Below are positions 43,620 through 51,362 of a stretch of DNA of 64,000 bases, piece by piece (within the stretch, counting starts at the first letter, position 1; each line of letters begins with the position of its first letter). A program made the position numbers and the translations under genes. Source of the stretch: Bacillota bacterium (GTDB lineage Bacteria > Bacillota > Bacilli > Bacillales_A > Planococcaceae); contig JAEXYZ010000066.1 of assembly GCA_023405135.1 (NCBI GenBank), positions 1-64,000 of the forward strand, in the 5' to 3' direction. Under the pieces are notes generated by a model. It ran no database searches, was not told where the DNA came from, and worked only from the letters and a program-made list of their open reading frames with translations.

Positions 43620-43993
43620 TGTACGGTTCAATATTTTACAATTGCTGGACAGCATTACTAGCGTTTACAGTATATTTTTTTGTAACACTATCTCAATCAC
43701 AAGCACCTAGTAAAATTTTGATTGGTTCATTTGTTATTGCAGCTATTGCATTTTTCGTTATGTTTGCTGTTCGTTATTTGTTGGCGTATGTGTTGTATAC
43801 ACCAGAACAACAACTATTCGACCTTATAGGCAATAACGAGGCAGACGGAGAACAATCAGGTCAAGAGCATCAACTAAATAACGAATTACAATTACCTTCT
43901 AATTCTACTGTTGAATTTAATGATGAAAGTCCAGAGGAAATAGCAAAAGTGGTTCGTACAATGATAAACCAAGATGAGGTAGTATCTAATTAA
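43619..43993 (+). CDS. small membrane protein between cheD and sigD, function unknown
   Basis: 124 aa. Two hydrophobic helices (about residues 6-25 and 31-57) are followed by a hydrophilic acidic tail that ends EEIAKVVRTMINQDEVVSN. I do not recognise a family. The start codon overlaps the cheD stop (TAATG), so it is very likely translated as the last gene of the fla/che operon. The C-terminal helix ESPEEIAKVVRTMI could be a docking peptide. B. subtilis has sigD at this position instead. A motility-related role is only guilt by association. Confidence 0.75.
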   Translation: MYGSIFYNCWTALLAFTVYFFVTLSQSQAPSKILIGSFVIAAIAFFVMFAVRYLLAYVLYTPEQQLFDLIGNNEADGEQSGQEHQLNNELQLPSNSTVEFNDESPEEIAKVVRTMINQDEVVSN

Positions 43994-44068
43994 GAGAACT
44001 ATAAAAATTATTAGGGTGGTAGCTGTAGGCTAATTCACGCTTCATAAATAATATTTTCCTATCTAGTA

Positions 44069-44097
44069 AAAAAAGAGTCGAAAAACGGCTCTTTTTT
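44069..44097 (+). terminator. intrinsic terminator at the end of the fla/che operon
   Basis: AAAAAAGAGTCG (44069-44080) pairs with CGGCTCTTTTTT (44086-44097) around AAAAA; the 3' arm supplies six Ts. The symmetrical A and T arms could work in both directions. Confidence 0.88.
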
Positions 44098-44174
44098 CAT
44101 ATGGTCATTTCAAAAAATATAGTGTATGAGTAATATAATAGTCTTATAGAAACGTGTGTTTTTTTATTATCATT

Positions 44175-44183
44175 TGATATAAT
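44175..44183 (+). promoter_or_regulatory. extended -10 promoter for sigD
   Basis: TGA followed by a perfect TATAAT (44178-44183) forms an extended -10 element; a recognisable -35 is lacking (TGTGTT at 44155-44160, 17 bases upstream). It lies about 50 bases before the sigD start and after the terminator, so sigD could be transcribed on its own. Confidence 0.5.
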
Positions 44184-44236
44184 AATTGATAGAAAATAAA
44201 CGTATTAACGTGAGGTGGATGAGGGTGGTACAACTA

Positions 44237-44995
44237 ATGCTAGATAATGAACAAAAACTTTGGGATAGCTGGATAAATAGTCGAGATCCTCATGCGGGTG
44301 ATTTACTCTTAAAAAAATATAAACCACTAGTATCTTTTCATGTTCAACGTATTGGCGCTGGTGTGCCGAAAAATGTTTCGAGAGATGATTTGATGAGTCT
44401 TGGCATGATGGGACTTTTCGATGCATTAAATAAATTTGACATAAATAGAGATTTGAAATTTGATACATATGCTTCTTTCAGAGTGCGCGGTGCTATTATT
44501 GACGGATTAAGAAAAGAGGATTGGTTGCCACGCTCTGCGAGAGAAAAAGCAAAGAAAATGGAAGCCCAAATTGAAAAATTAGAACAGAAGCTAATGAGAC
44601 ATGTAACGCCTGAGGAACTTGCTGAATATATGAATTTACCGATTGAGGAAGTTTATCAGACAGTACAAGAACATTTCTTTTCTAATGTACTTTCAATCAA
44701 TGAGCAACAAGATCAAGAAGAAGCTGAAGGTAAAGCGTTTGTTATTCGAGACGATAATACTAAAACACCAGAACAAGAAGCTGTATTTTCAGAGTTGATA
44801 TCCGATCTTGAGGAAAATATTAAAAAGCTAAATGCCAAGGAACAGCTAGTTTTAAGTTTATTCTATACTGAAGAAATGACGCTTACAGAAATTGGTGAAT
44901 TACTAGAACTTTCAACATCTCGTATTTCCCAAATTCATTCGAAAGCTTTATTAAAACTTAGGAAACTTCTTTCTACTGAAATGACTAATGTTTAG
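44237..44995 (+). CDS. sigD: flagellar sigma factor SigD (sigma-28, FliA)
   Basis: 252 aa. SigD directs RNA polymerase to late flagellar, chemotaxis and autolysin genes. Region 2 shows DDLMSLGMMGLFDALNKFDI and KFDTYASFRVRGAIIDGLRK, then DWLPRSAREKAKK; region 4 ends with LTEIGELLELSTSRISQIHS. I give ATG 44237, eight bases after GAGGGTGG; GTG 44225 (six bases after GAGGTGG) or ATG 44219 are credible alternatives adding four or six residues. Unlike B. subtilis, a terminator separates it from the fla/che operon. Confidence 0.95.
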   Translation: MLDNEQKLWDSWINSRDPHAGDLLLKKYKPLVSFHVQRIGAGVPKNVSRDDLMSLGMMGLFDALNKFDINRDLKFDTYASFRVRGAIIDGLRKEDWLPRSAREKAKKMEAQIEKLEQKLMRHVTPEELAEYMNLPIEEVYQTVQEHFFSNVLSINEQQDQEEAEGKAFVIRDDNTKTPEQEAVFSELISDLEENIKKLNAKEQLVLSLFYTEEMTLTEIGELLELSTSRISQIHSKALLKLRKLLSTEMTNV

Positions 44996-45006
44996 GGAGT
45001 GATTTT

Positions 45007-45309
45007 ATGAGTTTAAGAAATATAGAGCTCCAAATTGCAATTCCAAAAACATATGAAGCAGGTAAAACATTAGAACAACATCAACAGAATGTCATCCAAC
45101 AGCAATACAATGCAAATGAAGCATTAAAAAAAGAAATTGAAAAAAAGCAGCTTACAGTTATGGATACTGAAAAAATAGACAATATTACTGAAGATGAAAA
45201 CAGTAGTACTAGTGACCAAAATATGTCTAAAAAAGAAAAGCAGAAAAAAAAGAATCAAGAAGAAGTTCAGCATCCGTTTAAAGGGAATTTTATTGATTTT
45301 AGTGGATAG
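45007..45309 (+). CDS. small hydrophilic protein between sigD and swrB
   Basis: 100 aa, lacking hydrophobic segments. The N-terminus MSLRNIELQIAIPKTYEAGK is the most structured-looking part, followed by a Gln/Asn-rich helix, a charged Lys/Glu middle (KKEKQKKKNQEE) and the tail HPFKGNFIDFSG. I do not recognise it with certainty. GGGAGTG precedes ATG 45007, 11 bases after sigD, and swrB follows after nine bases, so it is cotranscribed with these motility regulators. The conserved-looking C-terminal peptide may be a protein-binding motif. Confidence 0.75.
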   Translation: MSLRNIELQIAIPKTYEAGKTLEQHQQNVIQQQYNANEALKKEIEKKQLTVMDTEKIDNITEDENSSTSDQNMSKKEKQKKKNQEEVQHPFKGNFIDFSG

Positions 45310-45318
45310 GAGAACGTG

Positions 45319-45885
45319 ATGGTCTCAATAATCGTATTACTGATCGTTTCACAACTTATAAGTTTTTACTTTATTCTTCTTTTAAACACAAAATTGGCTA
45401 AATTTAAGGATTTGGAAATACGACAAGATAAGCTTATTCGTGAAATGGATAATGCAATAAGTGTTTATTTATTAGAGATGCGTGAAGAAAACGATCGTTT
45501 AATTAAAGAACTTTCAAATGTTAAACAAATTGAATCAAAAAAAGATATACAAGAAAAACAAAATGTGGCAATTATACAAGAAAAAATACCTTTCGAGCCA
45601 ATCCAAGACGATAACAATATAATAGATGATGTTGCTATTGAAGCAAAGCCACTTGTTCCCAAAAATATAGTAAAAAACGCATACAATCAACAAAAGAACT
45701 TAAATAGTTCTCAAAATTTGGAGCTAGTAATTAAAGAGAAGGAACCAATTGAATCAACTGAAATACTAACATTTGAACAACAAGTATTAAAGATGCATCT
45801 TGAGGGGAAATCTATTGATGAAATAGCAAAAATTACTCAAAAAGGTAAAACAGAAATCGAGTTGTTAATTAAGTTTCATGCATAA
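45319..45885 (+). CDS. swrB: swarming motility protein SwrB-like
   Basis: 188 aa. One N-terminal transmembrane helix (about 3-22) is followed by a coiled coil (KFKDLEIRQDKLIREMDNAI), a Glu/Lys/Ile-rich low-complexity region and a C-terminal helix-turn-helix-like motif, QVLKMHLEGKSIDEIAKITQ, KGKTEIELLIKF. This architecture and the place between sigD and rpsB match B. subtilis SwrB (YlxL), which promotes maturation of the flagellar basal body and export gate. I choose ATG 45319 with TAGGAG upstream; GTG 45316 is one codon earlier. Confidence 0.85.
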   Translation: MVSIIVLLIVSQLISFYFILLLNTKLAKFKDLEIRQDKLIREMDNAISVYLLEMREENDRLIKELSNVKQIESKKDIQEKQNVAIIQEKIPFEPIQDDNNIIDDVAIEAKPLVPKNIVKNAYNQQKNLNSSQNLELVIKEKEPIESTEILTFEQQVLKMHLEGKSIDEIAKITQKGKTEIELLIKFHA

Positions 45886-45889
45886 AGTG

Positions 45890-45918
45890 TTGCAGTACGA
45901 AATCTAGTGTGTTATATT
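45890..45918 (+). promoter_or_regulatory. sigma-A promoter for rpsB
   Basis: TTGCAG (45890-45895), a 17-base spacer and TATATT (45913-45918) with an extended TG at 45910-45911. It starts five bases after the swrB stop. The resulting leader of roughly 115 bases before rpsB may carry autoregulation by S2, but I could not identify a known fold. Confidence 0.75.
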
Positions 45919-46042
45919 ATCAATTGGTGTTATTATTACACACGCATTTTGATGTAGTAAGTGGTGCTTTTTGAATAAAAAGTTGCTTGTTACAAATGAA
46001 AAATGCGGAGGAAAAAACCAAAATATTAGGAGGAACATATTT

Positions 46043-46765
46043 ATGTCAGTAATTTCAATGAAACAATTACTTGAAGCTGGTGTACATTTCGGACATCAAA
46101 CTCGCCGTTGGAACCCAAAAATGAAAAAATACATTTTTGTAGAGCGTAACGGTATCTATATTATCGATTTACAAAAAACAGTTAAAAAATTAGAAGAAGC
46201 TTACGACTTCATGCGTCAAGTTGGCCAAGATGGTGGTAAAGTACTTTTCGTTGGTACTAAAAAACAAGCGCAAGAAGCAATTAAAGAAGAAGCTGAACGT
46301 TCAGGTAACTACTACATCAACCAACGTTGGTTAGGTGGTACTTTAACAAACTTCGGTACAATCCAAAAACGTGTTGCTCGTATGAAAGCAATCGAAAAAA
46401 TGGAAGAAGACGGTACTTTCGACGTACTTCCTAAAAAAGAAGTTATCCAACTTAAAAAAGAACACGAACGTCTTGTTAAATTCTTAGGCGGTATTCGTGA
46501 TATGGCTGATATTCCAGATGTAATGTTTGTAGTTGACCCACGTAAAGAGCGTATTGCTGTTGCAGAAGCTCGTAAATTAAATATTCCTATCGTAGGTATT
46601 GTTGATACTAACTGTGATCCAGATGAAATCGACTACGTAATCCCTGCAAACGACGATGCTATCCGCGCTGTTAAATTATTAACTGCTAAAATGGCAGATG
46701 CTCTAATCGAGTCTAAACAAGGTGAATCTGAAGCTACAGCTGAAGAAGTAGTTGCTGCTGAGTAA
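46043..46765 (+). CDS. rpsB: 30S ribosomal protein S2
   Basis: 240 aa. uS2 joins the small subunit late and is needed for S1 binding. MSVISMKQLLEAGVHFGHQT with RRWNPKMKKYIFVERNGIYI, GGTLTNFGTIQKRVARM and PIVGIVDTNCDPDEIDYVIP are diagnostic. The true start is ATG 46043 after TTAGGAGGA; the frame is open back to 45971, but that part is leader. Codons are strongly biased as in highly expressed genes. A terminator separates it from tsf. Confidence 0.97.
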   Translation: MSVISMKQLLEAGVHFGHQTRRWNPKMKKYIFVERNGIYIIDLQKTVKKLEEAYDFMRQVGQDGGKVLFVGTKKQAQEAIKEEAERSGNYYINQRWLGGTLTNFGTIQKRVARMKAIEKMEEDGTFDVLPKKEVIQLKKEHERLVKFLGGIRDMADIPDVMFVVDPRKERIAVAEARKLNIPIVGIVDTNCDPDEIDYVIPANDDAIRAVKLLTAKMADALIESKQGESEATAEEVVAAE

Positions 46766-46864
46766 TTCACTGTTAGAAAACTTGGCTTAATGCAAAGTTT
46801 AGGTGACAAGCTTAGTTGCATTTATGCAAATTAGGAAGTGTTCAACTTTCTTATTTGCCTACAG

Positions 46865-46904
46865 AAAGGTGATAAGTGGATGAAACCTCTTATCACCTTT
46901 TTTT
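46865..46904 (+). terminator. terminator or attenuator between rpsB and tsf
   Basis: A perfect 12-pair stem AAAGGTGATAAG/CTTATCACCTTT with a 12-base loop is followed by a continuous T-run. It could adjust the S2 to EF-Ts ratio. Confidence 0.92.
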
Positions 46905-46914
46905 AAGAAGAAAA

Positions 46915-46990
46915 GTGGAGGCGGTTTGCCTATCCGACTGAAACTGGAGAAAGTTGAAGTTTCCAAGGAGCTAACCGCTGGAACTTGACA
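46915..46990. repeat. structured repeat-like element upstream of tsf
   Basis: GCGGTT (46921-46926) and AACCGC (46973-46978) form outer arms; inside, TGGAGAAA and TTTCCA can pair. The sequence GAGCTAACCGCTGGAAC resembles the GAGTAACCGCAGGAGC core of the repeats at 1-106 and 60775, suggesting a related or convergent intergenic family. It ends at TTGACA. Confidence 0.45.
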
Positions 46991-47014
46991 TTTTTTGTGA
47001 AATGTTACTAAAGA
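46985..47014 (+). promoter_or_regulatory. possible promoter for tsf
   Basis: A perfect TTGACA (46985-46990) with TAAAGA 18 bases later is the best candidate between the rpsB terminator and tsf. The -10 is weak. Confidence 0.35.
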
Positions 47015-47060
47015 TATACAACAAAAATTTAATAACTGATACTCAAGGAGGAAACTTCAA

Positions 47061-47945
47061 ATGGCAATTACTGCACAATTAGTAAAAGAACTTCGTGAAA
47101 AAACTGGCGCAGGTATGATGGACTGCAAAAAAGCATTAGTAGAAACAGATGGTAACATCGAGGCTGCAATTGACTTCTTACGTGAAAAAGGTCTTTCATC
47201 TGCTGCGAAAAAAGCTGACCGTATCGCTGCAGAAGGAACTACTTATATTTTAGCTGAAGGTAATGAAGCTGTTATTTTAGAAGTTAACGCTGAAACTGAC
47301 TTCGTTGCTAAAAACGAAAAATTCCAAGTACTTGTTGCTGAATTAGCAAAACAAATTTTAGCTGCAAAACCTGAATCAGTAGAAGCTGCATTAGAAATTA
47401 CAAATGCAGAAGGTGTTAAAATCGCTGATCAAATTTCAACTGCTGTAGCTACAATTGGAGAAAAAATTACTCTTCGTCGTTTCGAAGTTAAAACTAAAAC
47501 TGATGCTGATGCTTTCGGTTCATACCTACATATGGGTGGACGTATCGGTGTATTAGTAGTACTTGAAGGTTCTACTAATGAAGATGCAGCGAAAGATGTT
47601 GCAATGCACATTGCTGCTATTAACCCTAAATATGTATCACGTGACGAAGTTTCTGAAGAAGAAGTTGCTCATGAGCGTAAAATTTTAACAGAACAAGCAT
47701 TAAACGAAGGTAAACCAGAAAATATCGTTGCTAAAATGGTTGAAGGTCGTCTTGGTAAATACTTCGAAGAAATTTGTTTATTAGACCAAACTTTTGTTAA
47801 AAATTCTGACCAAAAAGTTCGTGACTTCGTAAAAACTACAGGTGGAACTGTAACATCATTTGTACGTTTTGCTGTTGGTGAAGGTATTGAAAAACGTGAA
47901 GATAACTTCGCTGAAGAAGTAATGAACCAAGTTAAAGGTAACTAA
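47061..47945 (+). CDS. tsf: translation elongation factor Ts
   Basis: 294 aa. EF-Ts exchanges GDP for GTP on EF-Tu. The N-terminal UBA-like helices contain VKELREKTGAGMMDCKKALV and the core has AETDFVAKNEKFQVLVAELA; KILTEQALNEGKPENIVAKM, EGRLGKYFEEICLLDQTFVK follow. AAGGAGGAAAC precedes ATG 47061. It keeps the universal rpsB-tsf-pyrH-frr order. Confidence 0.97.
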   Translation: MAITAQLVKELREKTGAGMMDCKKALVETDGNIEAAIDFLREKGLSSAAKKADRIAAEGTTYILAEGNEAVILEVNAETDFVAKNEKFQVLVAELAKQILAAKPESVEAALEITNAEGVKIADQISTAVATIGEKITLRRFEVKTKTDADAFGSYLHMGGRIGVLVVLEGSTNEDAAKDVAMHIAAINPKYVSRDEVSEEEVAHERKILTEQALNEGKPENIVAKMVEGRLGKYFEEICLLDQTFVKNSDQKVRDFVKTTGGTVTSFVRFAVGEGIEKREDNFAEEVMNQVKGN

Positions 47946-47960
47946 TTAATTTAATTAATA

Positions 47961-48021
47961 AATTGTGTGATGAACACAATTGATGGAAGTAGGGAGCACA
48001 ATTTGCGTGTTCCCTATTTTT
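47961..48021 (+). terminator. tandem hairpins and terminator after tsf
   Basis: A first hairpin AATTGTGT/ACACAATT (47961-47981) is followed by the terminator stem TAGGGAGCAC/GTGTTCCCTA (47990-48016, one wobble) with TTTTT after it. Confidence 0.85.
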
Positions 48022-48077
48022 CAAGATATTAAATTTAATGATGGTTGGATTTTAATAATGAGTAACGGAGGTTTACT

Positions 48078-48803
48078 ATGAGTGTGCCACAATATAAACG
48101 AGTAGTAATTAAATTAAGCGGTGAAGCATTAGCAGGTGAAGCTGGTTTTGGTTTATCACCAAAGATCATTAAATCTGTAGCCGAAGATATTAAAGAAGTA
48201 GTAGAGCTTGGCGTTGAGGTAGCGGTAGTTGTCGGAGGTGGAAACATCTGGCGTGGGAAAGTTGGCAGTGAAATGGGAATGGATCGTGCCTCTGCAGATT
48301 ATATGGGTATGCTAGCAACAGTTATGAATTCGTTAGCATTACAAGATGCCTTAGAAAAATTAGATATTGAAACTCGTGTTCAATCTTCAATTGTGATGAC
48401 ACAAGTGGCGGAGCCTTACATACGTCGAAAAGCAGTTCGTCATCTAGAGAAAAAACGTGTAGTCATTTTTGCAGCAGGAACAGGAAATCCATTTTTCTCA
48501 ACAGATACTACAGCTGCATTACGTGCCGCAGAAATTGACGCAGAAGCAATTTTAATGGCGAAAAATAATGTGGATGGTGTATATTCAGCAGATCCAAAGG
48601 TTGATGAAAATGCAGTTAAGTATGACACACTCACTTATTTAGATGTAATTCAACAAGGATTACAAGTTATGGATTCAACAGCTTCCACTTTATGTATGGA
48701 CAACGACATACCTTTAATAGTATTCTCTATTATGGATAAAGGAAATATTAAACGCGCCGTACGCGGTGATAAAATTGGAACAGTCGTTAGGAGGAATCTA
48801 TAA
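48078..48803 (+). CDS. pyrH: uridylate kinase
   Basis: 241 aa. PyrH phosphorylates UMP to UDP, feeding pyrimidine nucleotide and cell-wall precursor synthesis. Amino-acid-kinase motifs are KRVVIKLSGEALAGEAGFGL, VVVGGGNIWRG, RASADYMGMLATVMNSLALQ and VIFAAGTGNPFFSTDTTAAL. ACGGAGG precedes ATG 48078. The stop overlaps the frr start (TAATG). Confidence 0.97.
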   Translation: MSVPQYKRVVIKLSGEALAGEAGFGLSPKIIKSVAEDIKEVVELGVEVAVVVGGGNIWRGKVGSEMGMDRASADYMGMLATVMNSLALQDALEKLDIETRVQSSIVMTQVAEPYIRRKAVRHLEKKRVVIFAAGTGNPFFSTDTTAALRAAEIDAEAILMAKNNVDGVYSADPKVDENAVKYDTLTYLDVIQQGLQVMDSTASTLCMDNDIPLIVFSIMDKGNIKRAVRGDKIGTVVRRNL

Positions 48804-49360
48804 TGCCTAAGCAAGTATTAGAACAAGCAAAAGACAAAATGAATAAAACAATCTCTGCCTTTACACGAGAACTCGCTTCAATTCGTGCAGGACGTGCTAA
48901 CGCTTCACTTCTTGATAGAATTTCAGTTGATTATTATGGTGCACCTACTCCAATCAATCAATTAGCAGGTGTTTCAGTACCAGAAGCACGTTTACTAGTA
49001 ATAACACCATATGATAAATCGATTTTAGGTGAAATTGAAAAAGCGATTATGAAATCAGATATTGGTATTACACCAACAAATGATGGTAATGTTATTCGTT
49101 TAGCAATCCCTGCTTTGACTGAAGAACGTCGTAAAGACCTTGTTAAAATTGTGAAAAAAGAAGCAGAGGATGCGAAAATCGCAATTCGTAATGTGCGTCG
49201 TGATGCTAATGATGATTTGAAAAAATTAGAGAAAAATGGCGACATTACAGAAGATGATCTTCGTGGTTATAGTGACGATATTCAAAAGCTAACTGATGAA
49301 TTTATCGTGAAAGTAGACGAGGTTGCAAAAGATAAAGAAAAAGAAATTTTATCTGTATAA
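48803..49360 (+). CDS. frr: ribosome recycling factor
   Basis: 185 aa. RRF splits post-termination ribosomes with EF-G. The three-helix bundle shows ELASIRAGRANASLLDRISV, YGAPTPINQLAGVSVPEARL, ITPTNDGNVIRLAIPALTEE and RRKDLVKIVKKEAEDAKIAI. Its start overlaps the pyrH stop; TAGGAGGAATC is the ribosome site. A terminator follows after about 100 bases. Confidence 0.97.
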   Translation: MPKQVLEQAKDKMNKTISAFTRELASIRAGRANASLLDRISVDYYGAPTPINQLAGVSVPEARLLVITPYDKSILGEIEKAIMKSDIGITPTNDGNVIRLAIPALTEERRKDLVKIVKKEAEDAKIAIRNVRRDANDDLKKLEKNGDITEDDLRGYSDDIQKLTDEFIVKVDEVAKDKEKEILSV

Positions 49361-49457
49361 AAAGGCGTTTTTACTGAAGTGATATTTAGTATACAGATAG
49401 GGACAATTGGACGCCTATAACTTCTAAAAAATTATAGTGAACAAAAAAGTGGATTAG

Positions 49458-49487
49458 GACGTCCTGTTTATTAGGACGTCTTTTTCT
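49458..49487 (+). terminator. intrinsic terminator after frr
   Basis: GACGTCCT (49458-49465) pairs with AGGACGTC (49473-49480), followed by TTTTTCTCTT. Confidence 0.85.
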
Positions 49488-49634
49488 CTTAATATGAAAT
49501 AGTAAGTTTTAAATATTTAACTATGTAGTAATTGGCATATCGTCAACTTACACTAAAAGAAACTAACACATTTCTGTTATGTATACATAAAAACAAATGT
49601 TTATAAAGAAAAAAAGGACACAAACTTTCGATTT

Positions 49635-49643
49635 TGATATGAT
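49635..49643 (+). promoter_or_regulatory. extended -10 promoter candidate for uppS
   Basis: TGA followed by TATGAT (49638-49643), about 43 bases before the uppS start. No clear -35 hexamer was found. Confidence 0.4.
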
Positions 49644-49685
49644 AATTAAGAATACGTCCAAAATGTTGTCAGGTGGGGGAATAAA

Positions 49686-50468
49686 ATGTTCAAAGGAATA
49701 TTAGGAAAGTCAAAAAAAGAAAAGAAATCGATGGTGGATAATGAAATCAATGACTTTATACCTTCCCATATTGCAATCATTATGGACGGCAACGGACGGT
49801 GGGCTAAAAAGAGAGCAATGCCGAGAATAGCTGGACATCATGAAGGAATGAAAACTGTTCGGAAAATTGCTAGATGTGCTGATGATTTAGGAATAAAAGT
49901 ACTAACGCTTTATGCATTTTCTACAGAAAACTGGAAAAGACCGAAAACTGAAGTAGAATATTTAATGGGTTTGCCCCAAAAGTTTTTAAATTCTTTTATG
50001 CCAGAAATTATGGAACGTAATATTCGAGTACAAATGATTGGTGATAAAGAAGTTTTACCGGCCAATACACAAGCTGCATTAAATGAAGCGATGGAAAAAA
50101 CTAAAAATAATACAGGCCTTATATTAAATTTTGCTATGAATTATGGAAGTCGCTCTGAAATTGTTAAAGCATTCAAGGATATAATGATAGAAGTTAGTAA
50201 TGGAAATTTAACAATCGACTCAATCGATGAAAATACAGTGAATCAATATTTAATGACATCGCAGCTACCAGAACCAGATCTACTCATACGTACTAGTGGA
50301 GAAGTTCGTTTAAGTAATTTTATGTTATGGCAACTCGCCTATACGGAGTTTTGGTTTACTGATATACTCTGGCCTGATTTTAATGAACAAACTTTCGTGG
50401 AAGCAATTCAGGCTTATCAAAAGAGGAATCGACGCTACGGTGGGTTGAAAGGGGAAGAAAATCGTTGA
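49686..50468 (+). CDS. uppS: undecaprenyl diphosphate synthase
   Basis: 260 aa. UppS makes the C55 lipid carrier for peptidoglycan and teichoic acid. The cis-prenyltransferase motifs are IAIIMDGNGRWAKKRAMPRI with catalytic Asp34, KVLTLYAFSTENWKRPKTEV, NFAMNYGSRSEI and DLLIRTSGEVRLSNFMLWQL. A basic N-terminal extension of about 20 residues is normal in Bacillus. GGTGGGGGA precedes ATG 49686. The stop overlaps the cdsA start. Confidence 0.97.
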   Translation: MFKGILGKSKKEKKSMVDNEINDFIPSHIAIIMDGNGRWAKKRAMPRIAGHHEGMKTVRKIARCADDLGIKVLTLYAFSTENWKRPKTEVEYLMGLPQKFLNSFMPEIMERNIRVQMIGDKEVLPANTQAALNEAMEKTKNNTGLILNFAMNYGSRSEIVKAFKDIMIEVSNGNLTIDSIDENTVNQYLMTSQLPEPDLLIRTSGEVRLSNFMLWQLAYTEFWFTDILWPDFNEQTFVEAIQAYQKRNRRYGGLKGEENR

Positions 50469-51259
50469 AACAAAGGATTATTACGGGGGTAGTTGCTGCT
50501 GCATTATTTATCCCATTTGTTATAATTGGCAATTTGCCTTTTACACTTTTAGTTTATTTCGTAGCAGCAATCGGATTGTTTGAAATCCTCCGAATGAGAA
50601 AGATTCCAATTTTTTCGATTCCAGGATTAATTGGAACCTTGACATTGTTCGCCATATTATTTCCAGTTACATGGGCGGATCGCATTATTGAACAGACTTC
50701 TTATACAAAGTTAGAACTTGTCATTATTGCAATTATTCTTTTATTAGTTTATTCAGTTATTGTGAAAAATCGTTTTACATTTGATCATGTTGCTTTCGTT
50801 TTATTAAGCACGTTTTATGTGGGCATTGGCTTTTATTATTTAATTGAAACTCGTGAAGCTGGCTTACAATTTATTATTTATGCGTTATTGGTAGTTTGGT
50901 CAACAGATTCAGGCGCATATTTTACAGGTCGAAAAATAGGGAAAAATAAACTGTGGCCTGAAATTTCACCAAATAAAACCATTGAGGGCTTTATTGGTGG
51001 TATTGTAATTGCGGTCCTATTTGCATGTTTAATGCAAATAATATATCCATTTGAGATATCGTGGCTTGCTTTCATTATCATTACAATTGTTTGTTCAATT
51101 TTTGGCCAAATGGGAGATTTAGTTGAATCTGCTATTAAAAGACATTATGATGTGAAAGATTCAGGAACAATTTTGCCAGGTCATGGGGGAATTTTGGATC
51201 GTTTTGATAGTTTATTATTCGTATTACCATTATTAAATTTACTGCATTTTGTAAGTTAA
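50465..51259 (+). CDS. cdsA: phosphatidate cytidylyltransferase
   Basis: 264 aa integral membrane protein that forms CDP-diacylglycerol from CTP and phosphatidate for phospholipid synthesis. About seven hydrophobic helices are visible; the family signature SAIKRHYDVKDSGTILPGHGGILDRFDSL is at the C-terminus (51127-51213), with DSGAYFTGRKIGKNKLWPEI and SPNKTIEGFIGG before it. The start is TTG 50465, overlapping the uppS stop and preceded by AAAGGGGAAG. Confidence 0.96.
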   Translation: MKQRIITGVVAAALFIPFVIIGNLPFTLLVYFVAAIGLFEILRMRKIPIFSIPGLIGTLTLFAILFPVTWADRIIEQTSYTKLELVIIAIILLLVYSVIVKNRFTFDHVAFVLLSTFYVGIGFYYLIETREAGLQFIIYALLVVWSTDSGAYFTGRKIGKNKLWPEISPNKTIEGFIGGIVIAVLFACLMQIIYPFEISWLAFIIITIVCSIFGQMGDLVESAIKRHYDVKDSGTILPGHGGILDRFDSLLFVLPLLNLLHFVS

Positions 51260-51362
51260 TATTTTGAGGACAAGCTTCATAAGTTGCAAAAGAAGAATCA
51301 ATTGTAAGAATGATTTATGATTTTGATGCAGTGGATTTGATATTTTGAAGGGAAGTAATTTT

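Larger units (their letters stand above)
49361..49685 (+). other. frr-uppS intergenic region
   Basis: A 325-base gap with no gene. It holds an AGGCGT/ACGCCT inverted pair flanking 49363-49417, the frr terminator at 49458-49487, an AT-rich stretch, and an extended -10 element near 49638 for uppS. Confidence 0.6.
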
